Program-made: the position numbers and the translations under genes | Notes under the pieces: generated by a model | What the model saw: only the letters and a program-made list of their open reading frames with translations | Database searches by the model: none | Told to the model about the DNA's origin: nothing | Shown: positions 1 through 8,224 of the stretch, one piece after another | How the letters are laid out: the number at the start of each line of letters is the position of its first letter | How positions within the stretch are numbered: the first letter of the stretch is position 1 | From: Methylophaga thalassica | Lineage (GTDB): Bacteria > Pseudomonadota > Gammaproteobacteria > Nitrosococcales > Methylophagaceae | Length of the DNA stretch: 64,000 bases | Direction: 5' to 3' | Assembly: GCF_030159795.1 (NCBI RefSeq) | Contig: NZ_BSND01000013.1 | Location: 124,001-188,000, forward strand

Positions 1-486
1 TACCGCATCATCAATCGATTCACCTAGTAGTTCATACTGGCCAATACCTCTTACATCCACCAATTGGGTGTGGCCGCCGGACACTAGTAGTGAGACAAAG
101 GGGAAAGCCGGTGCAGGTTCTTCCAGTATAGGTGACAGCAAATGTCCTTCCATGTGATTGACGGCTAAAGCGGGAATATTTAACGCCCAGGCTAAACTGC
201 GGCCGATTGCTGCGCCAACTAACAGAGCGCCAGCTAGGCCAGGTCCTGCTGTATAAGCGACAGCATCAATGTCTGCAGTGGTTAAGGACGCAGCATTTAA
301 TACTTCTTCAATAAGTGGTAATGTTTTACGGATATGATCTCTGGAAGCCAGTTCTGGCACGACACCACCATACTCAGCATGCATAGCGATCTGACTAAAT
401 AAGCGGTGAGCGAGCAACCCTTTTTCCGTGTCGTAAATAGCGACACCGGTTTCGTCACATGAAGATTCAATACCTAAAACACGCAT
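1..486 (-). CDS. tsaD: tRNA N6-threonylcarbamoyladenosine synthase TsaD (partial, C-terminus outside window)
   Basis: TsaD transfers the threonylcarbamoyl group to A37 of ANN-decoding tRNAs in the cytoplasm, working with TsaB, TsaC and TsaE. The reverse-strand product starts [18 protein letters not shown], the classic N-terminus of the Kae1/TsaD family, and contains the metal-binding motif HMEGH followed by a glycine-rich VSGGHTQL nucleotide-binding motif. About 162 codons are present; the family is about 340 residues, so roughly half lies beyond base 1. It is divergent from rpsU, the arrangement usual in gammaproteobacteria (tsaD / rpsU-dnaG-rpoD). The ATG at 484-486 is the natural start because the family begins directly at this motif. 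Confidence 0.96.
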   Translation of the reverse strand, partial: MRVLGIESSCDETGVAIYDTEKGLLAHRLFSQIAMHAEYGGVVPELASRDHIRKTLPLIEEVLNAASLTTADIDAVAYTAGPGLAGALLVGAAIGRSLAWALNIPALAVNHMEGHLLSPILEEPAPAFPFVSLLVSGGHTQLVDVRGIGQYELLGESIDDAV

Positions 487-556
487 TTTTTTCCTAAGCT
501 TCAGCATTAATACCTGACTATTATGCCCTTTTTTATAAATAAAGTGATTTAACTGT

Positions 557-584
557 TTGCTTTCTGGTGAATATTTCGTACAAT
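557..584 (+). promoter_or_regulatory. Candidate sigma-70 promoter of the rpsU operon
   Basis: TTGCTT at 557-562 is followed after 16 bases by TACAAT at 579-584, so transcription would start near 591. This leaves a leader of about 34 bases before the rpsU start, which has the ribosome site AGGGAG at 611-616. It is the best promoter-like match between tsaD and rpsU. No experimental evidence is available. Confidence 0.5.
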
Positions 585-624
585 TAGGGGTTTCCATACA
601 AGAATTGTTTAGGGAGTTTTTTGA

Positions 625-840
625 ATGCCTGCAGTAAGAGTAAAAGAGAACGAACCATTTGACGTCGCTCTACGTCGTTTTAAACGTGCATGTGAGAAAG
701 CTGGCACAGTTGCTGAAGCCCGTGCTCGTGAAGCTTATGAAAAACCAACTACTGTACGTAAACGTGCCGCAGCCGCAGCCGTAAAACGTCACCAGAAGAA
801 ACTGTCTCGCGAAAACGCAAGCCGTATCCGTCTTTACTAA
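625..840 (+). CDS. rpsU: 30S ribosomal protein S21
   Basis: S21 is a small basic protein of the 30S subunit that assists initiation on mRNA. The 71-residue product ([20 protein letters not shown] at the start) matches the family in length and in its conserved N-terminus, with a lysine/arginine-rich C-terminal half. The start ATG has a good AGGGAG ribosome site 8 bases upstream. It is the first gene of the macromolecular-synthesis operon, ahead of the yqeY-like gene, dnaG and rpoD, which couples ribosome, replication-primer and sigma-factor supply. Confidence 0.98.
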   Translation: MPAVRVKENEPFDVALRRFKRACEKAGTVAEARAREAYEKPTTVRKRAAAAAVKRHQKKLSRENASRIRLY

Positions 841-872
841 AATCGCTATATTCAGAGACTAAACTAAATATC

Positions 873-1334
873 ATGCCTGCAGAAGCCAGCCCGTTAAAAG
901 TTACTATTCAAGACAGCATCAAAGATGCGATGCGCGCCAAAGACAAAGAACGTCTTGCAGTGTTACGTCAAATTTCAGCTGCCATCAAGCAAGTTGAAGT
1001 AGATAACCGGGTTGACCTTTCTGACGATGATATTGTCGTTATCCTGACCAAAATGATCAAACAACGTCGTGAAGCATTAGAACAATACGAAAATGCTTCT
1101 CGTGCGGATTTGGCGGATATCGAAAAGGCTGAACTCGTGGTCATTGAAGAGTTTATGCCTGAGCAACTCTCTGAAGAAGAAATTGCGCAAGCTATTCAAT
1201 CAGCCATTGATGAAGCGGGTGCAAGTAGCATTAAAGACATGGGCGCAGTCATGAATGTGTTGCGACCAAAAATTCAAGGCCGTGCTGACATGGCCGCAGT
1301 AAGTGGACAAGTTAAATCAGCGTTGAGCAATTAA
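873..1334 (+). CDS. GatB/YqeY domain protein
   Basis: This 153-residue protein belongs to the YqeY family, which resembles the tRNA-binding tail domain of the GatB amidotransferase subunit. Its exact role is not established; tRNA binding is the usual inference. Visible features are the N-terminal SIKDAMRAKDKERLAVLRQI helix, the KQRREALEQY segment and the C-terminal MGAVMNVLRPKIQGRADMA motif typical of the family. It sits 32 bases after rpsU and 71 bases before dnaG, the position where many Pseudomonas-like and Thiotrichales-like genomes carry it, so it is probably co-transcribed. The ribosome site before the ATG is weak, suggesting modest translation. Confidence 0.93.
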   Translation: MPAEASPLKVTIQDSIKDAMRAKDKERLAVLRQISAAIKQVEVDNRVDLSDDDIVVILTKMIKQRREALEQYENASRADLADIEKAELVVIEEFMPEQLSEEEIAQAIQSAIDEAGASSIKDMGAVMNVLRPKIQGRADMAAVSGQVKSALSN

Positions 1335-1405
1335 AACAGCCACGCTGCCGTATCTCATCAAGATATGGTTAATATTTACAGCAAATTTCAGCCATAATAA
1401 CTAAT

Positions 1406-3127
1406 ATGGCTGGTCAAATACCCCCACAATTCATTGATGAGTTGCTAGCCCGGGTCGATATCGTCGATATCATTGATACCCGGGTTGCACTGAAGAAAGC
1501 AGGCAAGAATTTGCATGCCTGCTGTCCTTTTCATAATGAAAAAACCCCCTCGTTTACAGTCAGTCCGGATAAGCAGTTCTATCACTGCTTTGGTTGTGGA
1601 GCCCATGGCACGGCGATAGGGTTTCTGATGGAATATGATCAGTTAAGCTTTCCTGAAGCTATTCAGGAATTGGCTGATCAGGTTGGCATGACCGTGCCTA
1701 CCACGCAAAATGTTTCACAATCACCTCAGCAGAAAAACCTTTATGACCTGATGGACAAGGTCAGTCAGTTTTATGTCCATCAATTACAAACGCATCCAGA
1801 CAGACAGGTTTTTGTCGATTATTTAAAGTCCAGAGGCTTATCCAAAAACACCATAGAGACCTTTGGAATCGGTATGGCGCCCGATGGCTGGGATAATGTT
1901 TTAAAGACATTTGGTTCATCTCAGACACTGGTGAAACAGCTTCTCGATACTGGCCTGCTAATCAAAAATGATGCTGGGCGGACCTATGACCGTTTTCGTC
2001 ATCGATTGATGTTTCCTATTCGCGACAGACGGGGTCGTGTTATCGGTTTTGGTGGTCGGGTGTTGGATGACTCAACGCCAAAATACCTTAACTCGCCGGA
2101 AACACCGATCTTCCATAAGGGCACTGAGTTATACGGTCTCTATCAAGCGAGAAAGCAAAATCGTAAACTCGAACGCATACTGATTGTAGAAGGCTATATG
2201 GATGTGATTGCATTAGCCGAACACGGCATAACTAATGCTGTTGCAACATTAGGTACCGCTACCACCCCAGATCACTTGCGACAGTTACTTCGAACAGCGC
2301 CCGAAGTCGTTTTTTGCTTTGATGGGGATCGTGCAGGCAGAGAAGCGGCCTGGCGAGCGGCCGAAAATGCCCTTCCTATGTTAGGAGGTAATCAGCAACT
2401 TAAGTTTATGTTCCTGCCAGATGGTGAAGATCCCGATAGTATGGTACGAAAACACGGTGCTGAAGCATTTGAGTCAGAAGTCTTACACGCACAAAATTAT
2501 TCTGATTTTTTCTTTGCATGGCTAACTGAGAAAGTCGAGCTGGGATCAATGGATGGGCGTGCAAGACTTGTCGAGATAGCAAAGCCTTATCTTAAACATG
2601 TTCCGGCGGGGGTTTACAGAGATATGCTGGAGCAACGCCTAGCGGAATTGAGCCAGACGAATATGGCGACGCTAAATCGTCATATTGAAAAACCAGCACA
2701 GAAACAGCAACGCCCAGCCAAAAAACAAACTATGGCGACAATGACGCCACTCAGGCTGGCTATTAGCATTCTTTTACAATATCCGATTCTGGCGCGTGAA
2801 ATTGATGACACATCGTCAATTAGTTCACTTGATTTACCTGGCGTTAATATTCTTAAAGAATTGCTTGAAACTCTTCATGAGCATCCCCATCTAACTACTG
2901 CGGCACTTCTAGAACGTTGGCGTAACAGGGAAAATAGTGCGCATCTTCAGAAACTAGCGCTGCAAAGTTTGAGTCTATCGGCAGATGAACTGAAGTACGA
3001 GTTGCTCGGTATTTTTTCGCAACTGCAAAAACAGGCAAAACAACAACGACGAATTTATCTCGAGTCAAAGCCGCTCAGTGAATTAACTGAGGCTGAAAAA
3101 GCAGAATTACGGTTATCTCAGAGCTAA
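1406..3127 (+). CDS. dnaG: DNA primase
   Basis: DnaG makes the RNA primers for replication and is recruited by DnaB helicase. The 573-residue product has the three expected parts. An N-terminal CHC2 zinc-ribbon carries zinc ligands near C40, H43, C61 and C64 (CPFHNEKTPSF and HCFGCG). A central RNA-polymerase/TOPRIM domain has the catalytic VEGYMD motif at about residue 261 and FCFDGDRAGREAAWRA further on. A divergent C-terminal DnaB-binding region begins after a low-complexity linker of Gln, Pro and Lys near 430. Length is normal for a gammaproteobacterial primase. It lies between the yqeY-like gene and rpoD. Confidence 0.97.
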   Translation: MAGQIPPQFIDELLARVDIVDIIDTRVALKKAGKNLHACCPFHNEKTPSFTVSPDKQFYHCFGCGAHGTAIGFLMEYDQLSFPEAIQELADQVGMTVPTTQNVSQSPQQKNLYDLMDKVSQFYVHQLQTHPDRQVFVDYLKSRGLSKNTIETFGIGMAPDGWDNVLKTFGSSQTLVKQLLDTGLLIKNDAGRTYDRFRHRLMFPIRDRRGRVIGFGGRVLDDSTPKYLNSPETPIFHKGTELYGLYQARKQNRKLERILIVEGYMDVIALAEHGITNAVATLGTATTPDHLRQLLRTAPEVVFCFDGDRAGREAAWRAAENALPMLGGNQQLKFMFLPDGEDPDSMVRKHGAEAFESEVLHAQNYSDFFFAWLTEKVELGSMDGRARLVEIAKPYLKHVPAGVYRDMLEQRLAELSQTNMATLNRHIEKPAQKQQRPAKKQTMATMTPLRLAISILLQYPILAREIDDTSSISSLDLPGVNILKELLETLHEHPHLTTAALLERWRNRENSAHLQKLALQSLSLSADELKYELLGIFSQLQKQAKQQRRIYLESKPLSELTEAEKAELRLSQS

Positions 3128-3167
3128 ATGTTTATGTTAATTTGATGCAATAAATTTGTCATTTCAG

Positions 3168-3173
3168 TATAAT
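3168..3173 (+). promoter_or_regulatory. Possible internal promoter -10 element ahead of rpoD
   Basis: A perfect TATAAT hexamer lies in the 90-base dnaG-rpoD gap, 44 bases before the rpoD start. No convincing -35 hexamer is seen at 16-18 bases, so this is only a -10 element. Separate promoters for rpoD are well known in other bacteria, which makes it plausible. Confidence 0.35.
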
Positions 3174-3217
3174 GAAGTGTTCACGTCTATATAGCGTCAC
3201 AGGGTTAAAGGGGCTGC

Positions 3218-5062
3218 ATGAAAGATCAACAATCACGCGTTAAGGAACTGATCGCCTTAGGTAAAGAACGTGGTTATCTCACTTATGGTGAGATTAATGA
3301 TCATCTTCCGGAAGATTTGGTAGATGCTGATCAGGTCGAAGATATTGTCAGCATGTTCAGTGACCTCGGTATTATGGTCCATGAAGATGGCATGGATACC
3401 GATGAAATGGAGCGTCTTGCTGAAGCGGTTTCGTCAAACGACGAAGTTTCAGATGAAGAAGCTGCTGCTGTTCTAGCAAGCTCTGATGGCGAATTTGGTC
3501 GAACCACTGATCCAGTACGTATGTACATGCGCGAAATGGGCTCGGTAGAACTACTGACCCGGGAAGGGGAAATTGTCATTGCGAAACGCATTGAAGCAGG
3601 CTTACGTGAAAGCTTGATGATGCTTTCGACATATCCAGCCTGTATTTCATCCTTTTTAGAATTGTATGACGCCGTCGAAGCGGGTGAAATGCGTCTGAAC
3701 GAGTTGATAAAAGGCTTTGTTTCTGCAGAAGAGCTCGTGGAAGAACATGATGATCTGAGTGATACAGATGATGACACAGATGATGATTCAGATAGTGATT
3801 CAGATGATGATGACGATGATGATTCTGTGGATAACGTCAGCGATGACGATGACTCTGGTGAAATTGATCCTGAAGAAGCACGTGTTCGTTTTGAAGCATT
3901 AAAAGAAAGCTTTAATGCCTACCTGAAAGCAGAAGGTGAAGAGGCTGAGGCATCACGTGAGCAAGCCAGTGCACAGTTTATGGAGTTTAAACTTACTCCT
4001 AAAACATTGGCTTACCTGAATGATCTGATGAGCGAAACAGTCAACGAAATCCGTAATCAGGAAAGAATTATTATGGATATCGTGGTAGAACAAGCCCGCA
4101 TGAATCGCCGTGATTTTATCGATTCATTCCAAGGCAATGAAAGTAATGTCAATTGGGCTGATAAACATATCAGAGCGAAAAAACATTACTCTTCTACCAT
4201 CAAGAAACATCATGATGAAATTATCGCTGCACAGTCAGTTTTAGCTGAGATTGCAGAAAGCCGTGGCATGTCAATTTCTGAAATAAAAGAAATTTCACGT
4301 CAAATGTCGATCGCAGAAGCAAAAGCTCGTCGTGCGAAGAAAGAAATGGTTGAGGCGAATCTTCGTCTGGTTATTTCTATCGCGAAAAAATATACTAACC
4401 GTGGTTTACAGTTCCTGGACTTAATTCAGGAAGGTAATATCGGCTTGATGAAAGCTGTTGATAAGTTTGAATATCAACGTGGTTATAAGTTTTCAACCTA
4501 TGCCACCTGGTGGATTCGTCAGGCGATAACCCGATCTATTGCGGATCAGGCTCGTACGATTCGTATTCCTGTACATATGATTGAAACAATTAACAAATTG
4601 AATCGTGTTGCACGTCAGATGTTACAGGAAATGGGCCGTGAACCTACTCCTGATGAGTTGGCAGAACGTGTTGATATGCCAGAAGATAAAGTACGTAAAG
4701 TGCTGAAAATTTCTAAAGAACCAATTTCGATGGAAACACCGATTGGTGATGATGAAGATTCGCACTTAGGCGACTTTGTTGAAGATGTGAATGTGATTTC
4801 ACCTTCAGATTCTGCGATAATAGAAGGCTTGCGTGAAGCGACTCAAGGTGTATTAAACGGCTTAACAGAAAGAGAAGCAAAAGTATTACGTATGCGTTTT
4901 GGTATTGATATGAATACCGATCATACGCTGGAAGAAGTCGGCAAACAGTTTGATGTAACGCGTGAACGTATTCGTCAGATTGAAGCGAAAGCATTACGTA
5001 AACTACGCCATCCTTCACGTTCTGATCAATTACGAAGCTTCCTGGATTCAGAAGGTTCGTAA
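3218..5062 (+). CDS. rpoD: RNA polymerase primary sigma factor RpoD (sigma-70)
   Basis: RpoD directs core RNA polymerase to housekeeping promoters. The 614-residue product has region 1.1 at the N-terminus, region 1.2 ([16 protein letters not shown]), the non-conserved region, region 2 with [19 protein letters not shown] and the aromatic promoter-melting stretch [14 protein letters not shown]. Region 3 follows, then region 4.2 with the helix-turn-helix [17 protein letters not shown]. The odd part is a run of about 38 residues near 178-215 made almost only of Asp, Ser and Thr inside the non-conserved region, encoded by repeated GAT codons (about 3749-3862). The ribosome site is AAAGGGG, 6-12 bases before the ATG. 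tRNA-Ile2 follows 11 bases after the stop. Confidence 0.98.
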   Translation: MKDQQSRVKELIALGKERGYLTYGEINDHLPEDLVDADQVEDIVSMFSDLGIMVHEDGMDTDEMERLAEAVSSNDEVSDEEAAAVLASSDGEFGRTTDPVRMYMREMGSVELLTREGEIVIAKRIEAGLRESLMMLSTYPACISSFLELYDAVEAGEMRLNELIKGFVSAEELVEEHDDLSDTDDDTDDDSDSDSDDDDDDDSVDNVSDDDDSGEIDPEEARVRFEALKESFNAYLKAEGEEAEASREQASAQFMEFKLTPKTLAYLNDLMSETVNEIRNQERIIMDIVVEQARMNRRDFIDSFQGNESNVNWADKHIRAKKHYSSTIKKHHDEIIAAQSVLAEIAESRGMSISEIKEISRQMSIAEAKARRAKKEMVEANLRLVISIAKKYTNRGLQFLDLIQEGNIGLMKAVDKFEYQRGYKFSTYATWWIRQAITRSIADQARTIRIPVHMIETINKLNRVARQMLQEMGREPTPDELAERVDMPEDKVRKVLKISKEPISMETPIGDDEDSHLGDFVEDVNVISPSDSAIIEGLREATQGVLNGLTEREAKVLRMRFGIDMNTDHTLEEVGKQFDVTRERIRQIEAKALRKLRHPSRSDQLRSFLDSEGS

Positions 5063-5073
5063 GTTAGTCAAAA

Positions 5074-5150
5074 GGGCCTATAGCTCAGTTGGTTAGAGCA
5101 GTGGACTCATAATCCATTGGTCCTAGGTTCAAGTCCTAGTGGGCCCACCA
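5074..5150 (+). tRNA. ileX: tRNA-Ile2 (anticodon CAU, read as lysidine-modified)
   Basis: The 77-base gene has a 7-bp acceptor stem (GGGCCTA with TGGGCCC), an encoded CCA end at 5148-5150 and a CAT anticodon within GGACTCATAATCC. CAT could mean elongator or initiator Met, or Ile2 whose C34 is changed to lysidine by TilS. The variable loop (TTGGTC) and the anticodon stem resemble E. coli ileX more than metT. E. coli also places ileX just downstream of rpoD. Initiator Met is excluded because the first acceptor pair is G-C. Confidence 0.85.
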
Positions 5151-5158
5151 ATACAATC

Positions 5159-5195
5159 AAAGCCTTGTTACCAGTCAGGTATCAAGGCTTTTTTA
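5159..5195 (+). terminator. Rho-independent terminator after tRNA-Ile2
   Basis: A long stem formed by AAGCCTTG and CAAGGCTT, extended by TACC with GGTA, is followed by a run of six Ts. It ends the rpoD/tRNA transcript. Confidence 0.85.
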
Positions 5196-5317
5196 TTGCT
5201 CCATGTTTGATAAATAATTCACACAATATTGATTATCATCATTTATAAGTCAGATGTAGTTGTGAAGCCAACAAACTGTTGGCACAGTATGAATATATTT
5301 CTTGTATGAGAGTGCTT

Positions 5318-5965
5318 ATGGATGATGAATTGGGCTTGTCAGATATTAGAACGAGCTATCAAAAAGGCTCTCTTGAGGAGCAGAAGAGTGCAGATGAGCC
5401 ATTAAGTCAGTTTAAGGCGTGGTTAGCTGAGGCTTTAGATAAAGACGTTAATGAAGCCAATGCAATGACGCTAGCGACTGTCGGTGAGCACGGACGGCCA
5501 TCAAGTCGACCAGTATTGATTAAAGGCTTTGATGAAAAAGGTCTAGTGTGGTTTACCAATTATCTGAGCCGGAAAGGACATCATTTAGCCATTAATCCAT
5601 TTGCTTCATTACAGTTCTTCTGGCCAGAGTTAGAACGCGTTATTCGAATTGAGGGCAAGGTTGAGAAGCTCGAACCTGTTGAGTCGGATCGATATTTTGC
5701 ATCAAGACCCCTGACTCATCGGATTGGTGCTTGGGCCTCCCCACAAAGCCAGGTGATTGATAATCGAAAAGTGATTGTAGAACAAGCAGCCAAATATGCA
5801 TTGAAGTATGGCTTAACGCCCCCTCGGCCAGAACATTGGGGTGGTTACAGGTTGGTGCCGGATTATTGGCAGTTCTGGCAGGGCAGGCAAAGCCGCTTGC
5901 ATGATCGCATTTCATATAAACTAAGCGCTGATAATCAGTGGATAAAACAACGCTTGGCACCATAA
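5318..5965 (+). CDS. pdxH: Pyridoxamine 5'-phosphate oxidase
   Basis: PdxH oxidises pyridoxine or pyridoxamine 5'-phosphate to pyridoxal 5'-phosphate using FMN and oxygen. The product aligns by eye with E. coli PdxH throughout: [20 protein letters not shown] near the N-terminus, [16 protein letters not shown], then [13 protein letters not shown] and the C-terminal WGGYRL / [15 protein letters not shown] and substrate motifs, ending in the family's typical RLAP. The ATG at 5318 gives 215 residues, close to the usual 218, and has GAGAG 6-10 bases upstream. Longer in-frame starts exist at 5306 (ATG) and 5279 (TTG) but add residues not found in the family. Confidence 0.95.
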   Translation: MDDELGLSDIRTSYQKGSLEEQKSADEPLSQFKAWLAEALDKDVNEANAMTLATVGEHGRPSSRPVLIKGFDEKGLVWFTNYLSRKGHHLAINPFASLQFFWPELERVIRIEGKVEKLEPVESDRYFASRPLTHRIGAWASPQSQVIDNRKVIVEQAAKYALKYGLTPPRPEHWGGYRLVPDYWQFWQGRQSRLHDRISYKLSADNQWIKQRLAP

Positions 5966-6095
5966 AATCATCAGAAAATGTGAGCTAGCGCATACTTTGC
6001 CGTGTTTGAATTTAACTTTTTTGATAGGTTGACGTTAGCATGATTGTGAGTTGATTGGTTTCAGTTCTCACGTTTATTGCTCCTTCTAATTAGTT

Positions 6096-6123
6096 AAGCT
6101 AGCTTTTTACCTAGCTTTTTTTT
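6096..6123 (+). terminator. Rho-independent terminator, probably of pdxH
   Basis: AAGCTAG and CTAGCTT form a stem around an 8-base loop and are followed by a run of eight Ts. It lies 130 bases after the pdxH stop. That distance leaves room for a short separate transcript, but no clear promoter was seen. Confidence 0.6.
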
Positions 6124-6140
6124 GTCATAAGTTTTTTGGG

Positions 6141-6166
6141 CAAAAAAAGCCCCAATTAAGGGGCTG
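6141..6166 (-). terminator. Rho-independent terminator of the DUF1328-regulator-entericidin unit
   Basis: Read on the reverse strand, AGCCCC pairs with GGGGCT across a 6-base loop and is followed by seven Ts. It lies 29 bases after the stop of the entericidin gene at 6195, which is also on the reverse strand. Confidence 0.8.
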
Positions 6167-6194
6167 AGAGTAAAAAACAAATAGGATAGGGCGA

Positions 6195-6335
6195 TTAATA
6201 ATTTTTATTTTCTGATGCCGAGTCTTCGATAGCATCGCCAGCAGACTCAACATCTTTACCAACACCTTCCATCGTATTACAGGCTGATAAAAATAGCGTT
6301 AAGGTTAATGGAATTAATAAAGCTGTAAGTTTCAT
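6195..6335 (-). CDS. Entericidin-family small lipoprotein (copy 1)
   Basis: This 46-residue precursor starts MKLTALLIPLTLTLFLSACN, a signal peptide ending in the lipobox LSAC. It continues TMEGVGKDVESAGDAIEDSA, the hallmark of the entericidin EcnA/EcnB family. Entericidins are tiny outer-membrane lipoproteins linked to stationary-phase or envelope stress; EcnA/EcnB of E. coli were described as an antidote/toxin pair, but the role in other species is unclear. The gene lies 9 bases downstream of the Crp/FNR regulator on the same strand, so the two are probably co-transcribed. GGAGATAATT before the ATG is a clear ribosome site. A related copy lies at 8721-8861. Confidence 0.9.
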   Translation of the reverse strand: MKLTALLIPLTLTLFLSACNTMEGVGKDVESAGDAIEDSASENKNY

Positions 6336-6344
6336 AATTATCTC

Positions 6345-7103
6345 CTAGTATCCTCGTTTAGAGGGTTTAGTTAGTCTGGTCCAGTCTGGATAGGTTTCAA
6401 GGTAGGTTCTATCAAAACCAGATAGGTCAATTAAACCTTCCAGATTGTTAATTTCGATTTGTCCGTTTTTATTATCAATTAAACCTAAATCACGTAGGTG
6501 TTTAAATGTTCGACTGACGTGTACTGACGAAATACCAAGTGTATCTCCAATAACACTCTGGTTCATGGGTAGATGAAATTCACATGCACGCTGATTTAGT
6601 CTCACCTTCATTTCGACAATAAAATGAGCTAGACGCTCAGCAGCATTTCGTCTACCGATATTGACAATTCTTTCAATCAGCATCGCTTGTTCTCTTGCCA
6701 TGATCAGAAAGAATAAATCTGTCAGCCGTGGAGACTTTTCAAAAATCTCTGTCAATCTTTGTTTTGGGAACGGGCAGGCTTCAATGGGTGTTAAAGCCCT
6801 GAACTCAGTCAGTGAATGACTGAGACCAATTTCCCGAAGACCTAAAATCTGGCCTGGCAAGAAAATATCAAGAATTTGCCGTTGACCATCGGCCATGGTT
6901 TTTATGGCACAAGCCCAGCCAGACCTCAGAGTATAAAAACGATCACTGTACTCACCAGCAAAGGCTAATCTCTCACCAGAGTCAAACTTGCGAGCATCTC
7001 TTTCGAGAGCTGCAAGAAGGTTTATTTCTGACTCTGATAATTCAACCATTTTTTCAAACTGGTGAACAATACAACTATCTGCATCGCTGATAACAGATTC
7101 CAT
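6345..7103 (-). CDS. Crp/FNR-family transcriptional regulator
   Basis: The 252-residue product has an N-terminal cyclic-nucleotide-binding-like beta-roll (roughly residues 20-140, including RFYTLRSGWACAIK and ILDIFLPGQILGL), a dimerisation helix, and a C-terminal winged helix (MNQSVIGDTLGISSVHVSRT, about 180-200). The N-terminal cysteine cluster that holds the iron-sulfur centre of true FNR is absent, so it is neither a standard oxygen-sensing FNR nor an obvious cAMP receptor. It is flanked by small envelope-stress genes on the same strand (DUF1328 upstream, entericidin downstream), so it probably controls them. A 14-base FNR-box-sized palindrome at 7421-7434 is a candidate target. Confidence 0.9.
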   Translation of the reverse strand: MESVISDADSCIVHQFEKMVELSESEINLLAALERDARKFDSGERLAFAGEYSDRFYTLRSGWACAIKTMADGQRQILDIFLPGQILGLREIGLSHSLTEFRALTPIEACPFPKQRLTEIFEKSPRLTDLFFLIMAREQAMLIERIVNIGRRNAAERLAHFIVEMKVRLNQRACEFHLPMNQSVIGDTLGISSVHVSRTFKHLRDLGLIDNKNGQIEINNLEGLIDLSGFDRTYLETYPDWTRLTKPSKRGY

Positions 7104-7194
7104 GAAGACTCGCTTAAATAATGTAGTTCAAAAGAGACTTTCTTGAATAAGTGATCACCGATTAAGAATGTCTGTATTTCGTGAGAATATACGC

Positions 7195-7359
7195 CTACAT
7201 TGGGGGGCGTCTACCAGTGATGAAGAAAATAAGAGCAAGCACTAAACCGATAACAAATAGAATCCAAGCAATATTCGTTGCAGTACCTGCAACACCACTT
7301 AAACCTAGTGCACCAGCAATAATACCGATGATTAAAAACGTCAATGCCCAACTTAACAT
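7195..7359 (-). CDS. DUF1328 (YtjA-like) small membrane protein
   Basis: The 54-residue reverse-strand product starts [20 protein letters not shown] and ends FITGRRPPM. It has two hydrophobic segments (about 4-22 and 28-47) separated by [12 protein letters not shown], the pattern of the DUF1328 family of short inner-membrane proteins. The family has no settled function but is repeatedly found with stress-induced genes. AAGGAAG lies upstream of the ATG at 7357-7359. A longer reading frame on the opposite strand over the same bases is a shadow. The gene is upstream of, and on the same strand as, the Crp/FNR regulator, with a 91-base gap. Confidence 0.92.
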   Translation of the reverse strand: MLSWALTFLIIGIIAGALGLSGVAGTATNIAWILFVIGLVLALIFFITGRRPPM

Positions 7360-7420
7360 ATCTATCTTCCTTTATAGTGAATGGGAATGAATACGATATG
7401 TGTATTTCATTGCGTCGTCT

Positions 7421-7449
7421 TTAACATATGTTAAGGCGATAATTATAAA
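7421..7449 (+). promoter_or_regulatory. Candidate sigma-70 promoter overlapping a 14-base palindrome
   Basis: TTAACA (7421-7426) and TATAAA (7444-7449) are separated by 17 bases, a strong sigma-70 layout. The -35 element is part of TTAACATATGTTAA (7421-7434), a perfect palindrome with the 5-4-5 architecture of FNR-type boxes. A Crp/FNR protein bound here would compete with RNA polymerase. Transcription would start near 7456 and run either to the hairpin at 7487-7510 or into the lipoprotein gene at 7621. Confidence 0.5.
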
Positions 7450-7486
7450 TCAACGATAGCTTAGATTAAGAAACAGCAAAACAATG

Positions 7487-7510
7487 AGTATTTCCGATAA
7501 ATACTTTTTT
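7487..7510 (+). terminator. Rho-independent terminator-like hairpin with no gene upstream
   Basis: AGTATTT (7487-7493) and AAATACT (7499-7505) form a perfect 7-bp stem with loop CCGAT and are followed by a T-run. No forward-strand coding gene precedes it, so it either ends a short RNA started near 7456 or attenuates transcription into the lipoprotein gene at 7621. Confidence 0.55.
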
Positions 7511-7620
7511 GCTTATGAACTGCTTTTAATGTCACTATGGTTGAACAAATGCAGCATAACTTTTGTCAGCATCATGGTGTAAACAATATTTTCCACCTAA
7601 CTTTAAATGGAGATGTAAGT

Positions 7621-7863
7621 ATGAAATCAATGAGTGAATCAAAATCTTTTTCAATGATCTGCCGCGCATTACTTATTATGTTTGCTTTTGCCGGAGTTGG
7701 CTTATTGGCAGCATGTGACAACGATGGTCCAGCAGAAGAAATGGGTGAAAAAATTGATAACACGGTTGAAGATGCCGGTGATGCAATTGATGATGCCGCA
7801 GACGATGCTGGTGATGCCATTGAAGATTCAGCTGATGAAGTTGAAGATGCAACGGATAAATAG
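7621..7863 (+). CDS. Small acidic lipoprotein with repeated Asp/Ala helix
   Basis: The 80-residue precursor has a signal peptide ending in the lipobox LLAAC, near residue 32. The mature part is very acidic and repetitive, built from units such as EDAGDAIDDAADDAGDAIE, which suggests an amphipathic alpha-helix on the periplasmic face of a membrane. The units echo the GDAIEDSA segment of the neighbouring entericidins. No enzyme function is visible. The ATG at 7621 follows GGAGATGTAAGT; an in-frame ATG at 7537 lacks such a site and would bury the signal peptide. The DUF883 and YqjE-like genes follow at 57 and 32 bases, so an operon is likely. Confidence 0.82.
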   Translation: MKSMSESKSFSMICRALLIMFAFAGVGLLAACDNDGPAEEMGEKIDNTVEDAGDAIDDAADDAGDAIEDSADEVEDATDK

Positions 7864-7919
7864 TTGCCACGGAAAATAGTCTCGACGATACGTTTTAAAC
7901 AAATCAACAGGAGATAAAC

Positions 7920-8192
7920 ATGGCTACACAAACGACAAATCAAGAATTACAAGAACAGCTGGATGCATTACGTAAAGATTTTGCAGAGGTTACCAGCACG
8001 CTAAAAAATCTGACATCAGAATATGCTCAGCAAGGCCAAGATAAAGTTAAGGCCGCTGCTCAACAAGCTCAACAGCAAGCTAAGGAATCACTAGCTAAAG
8101 CACAAGGCGAAGTTGAAGCGCATCCTTATACTAGTATGGCAGTAGCTTTTGGTATTGGTCTGGTGATCGGTAAAGTACTGGATAGAAAATAA
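7920..8192 (+). CDS. DUF883 (ElaB/YqjD/YgaM-like) membrane-anchored stress protein
   Basis: The 90-residue product is mostly a coiled coil rich in Ala, Gln and Lys (about 10-65), followed by HPYTSMAVAFGIGLVIGKVL, a C-terminal transmembrane anchor with the glycine pattern typical of ElaB/YqjD proteins. In E. coli these tail-anchored proteins bind ribosomes at the inner membrane in stationary phase; the same role here is inference. AGGAGATAAAC gives a strong ribosome site for the ATG at 7920. The YqjE-like gene that follows mirrors the E. coli yqjD-yqjE pair. Confidence 0.92.
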   Translation: MATQTTNQELQEQLDALRKDFAEVTSTLKNLTSEYAQQGQDKVKAAAQQAQQQAKESLAKAQGEVEAHPYTSMAVAFGIGLVIGKVLDRK

Positions 8193-8224
8193 CGCTACCC
8201 ATCCTAGCGGATAAGAAGGTAACA

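Noticed and set aside
4713-5018. Reverse-strand frame inside rpoD
   Set aside because: Low-complexity antisense of the rpoD region 4 coding sequence; no ribosome site or family.
5074-5150. Elongator or initiator tRNA-Met
   Set aside because: The CAT anticodon allows Met, but the variable-loop and stem pattern and the rpoD-adjacent position match Ile2 (ileX) better; TilS modification cannot be seen in DNA.
7181-7390. Forward-strand 69-codon reading frame
   Set aside because: It is antisense to DUF1328 (7195-7359, reverse strand), which has a ribosome site and family pattern; the forward frame has neither.
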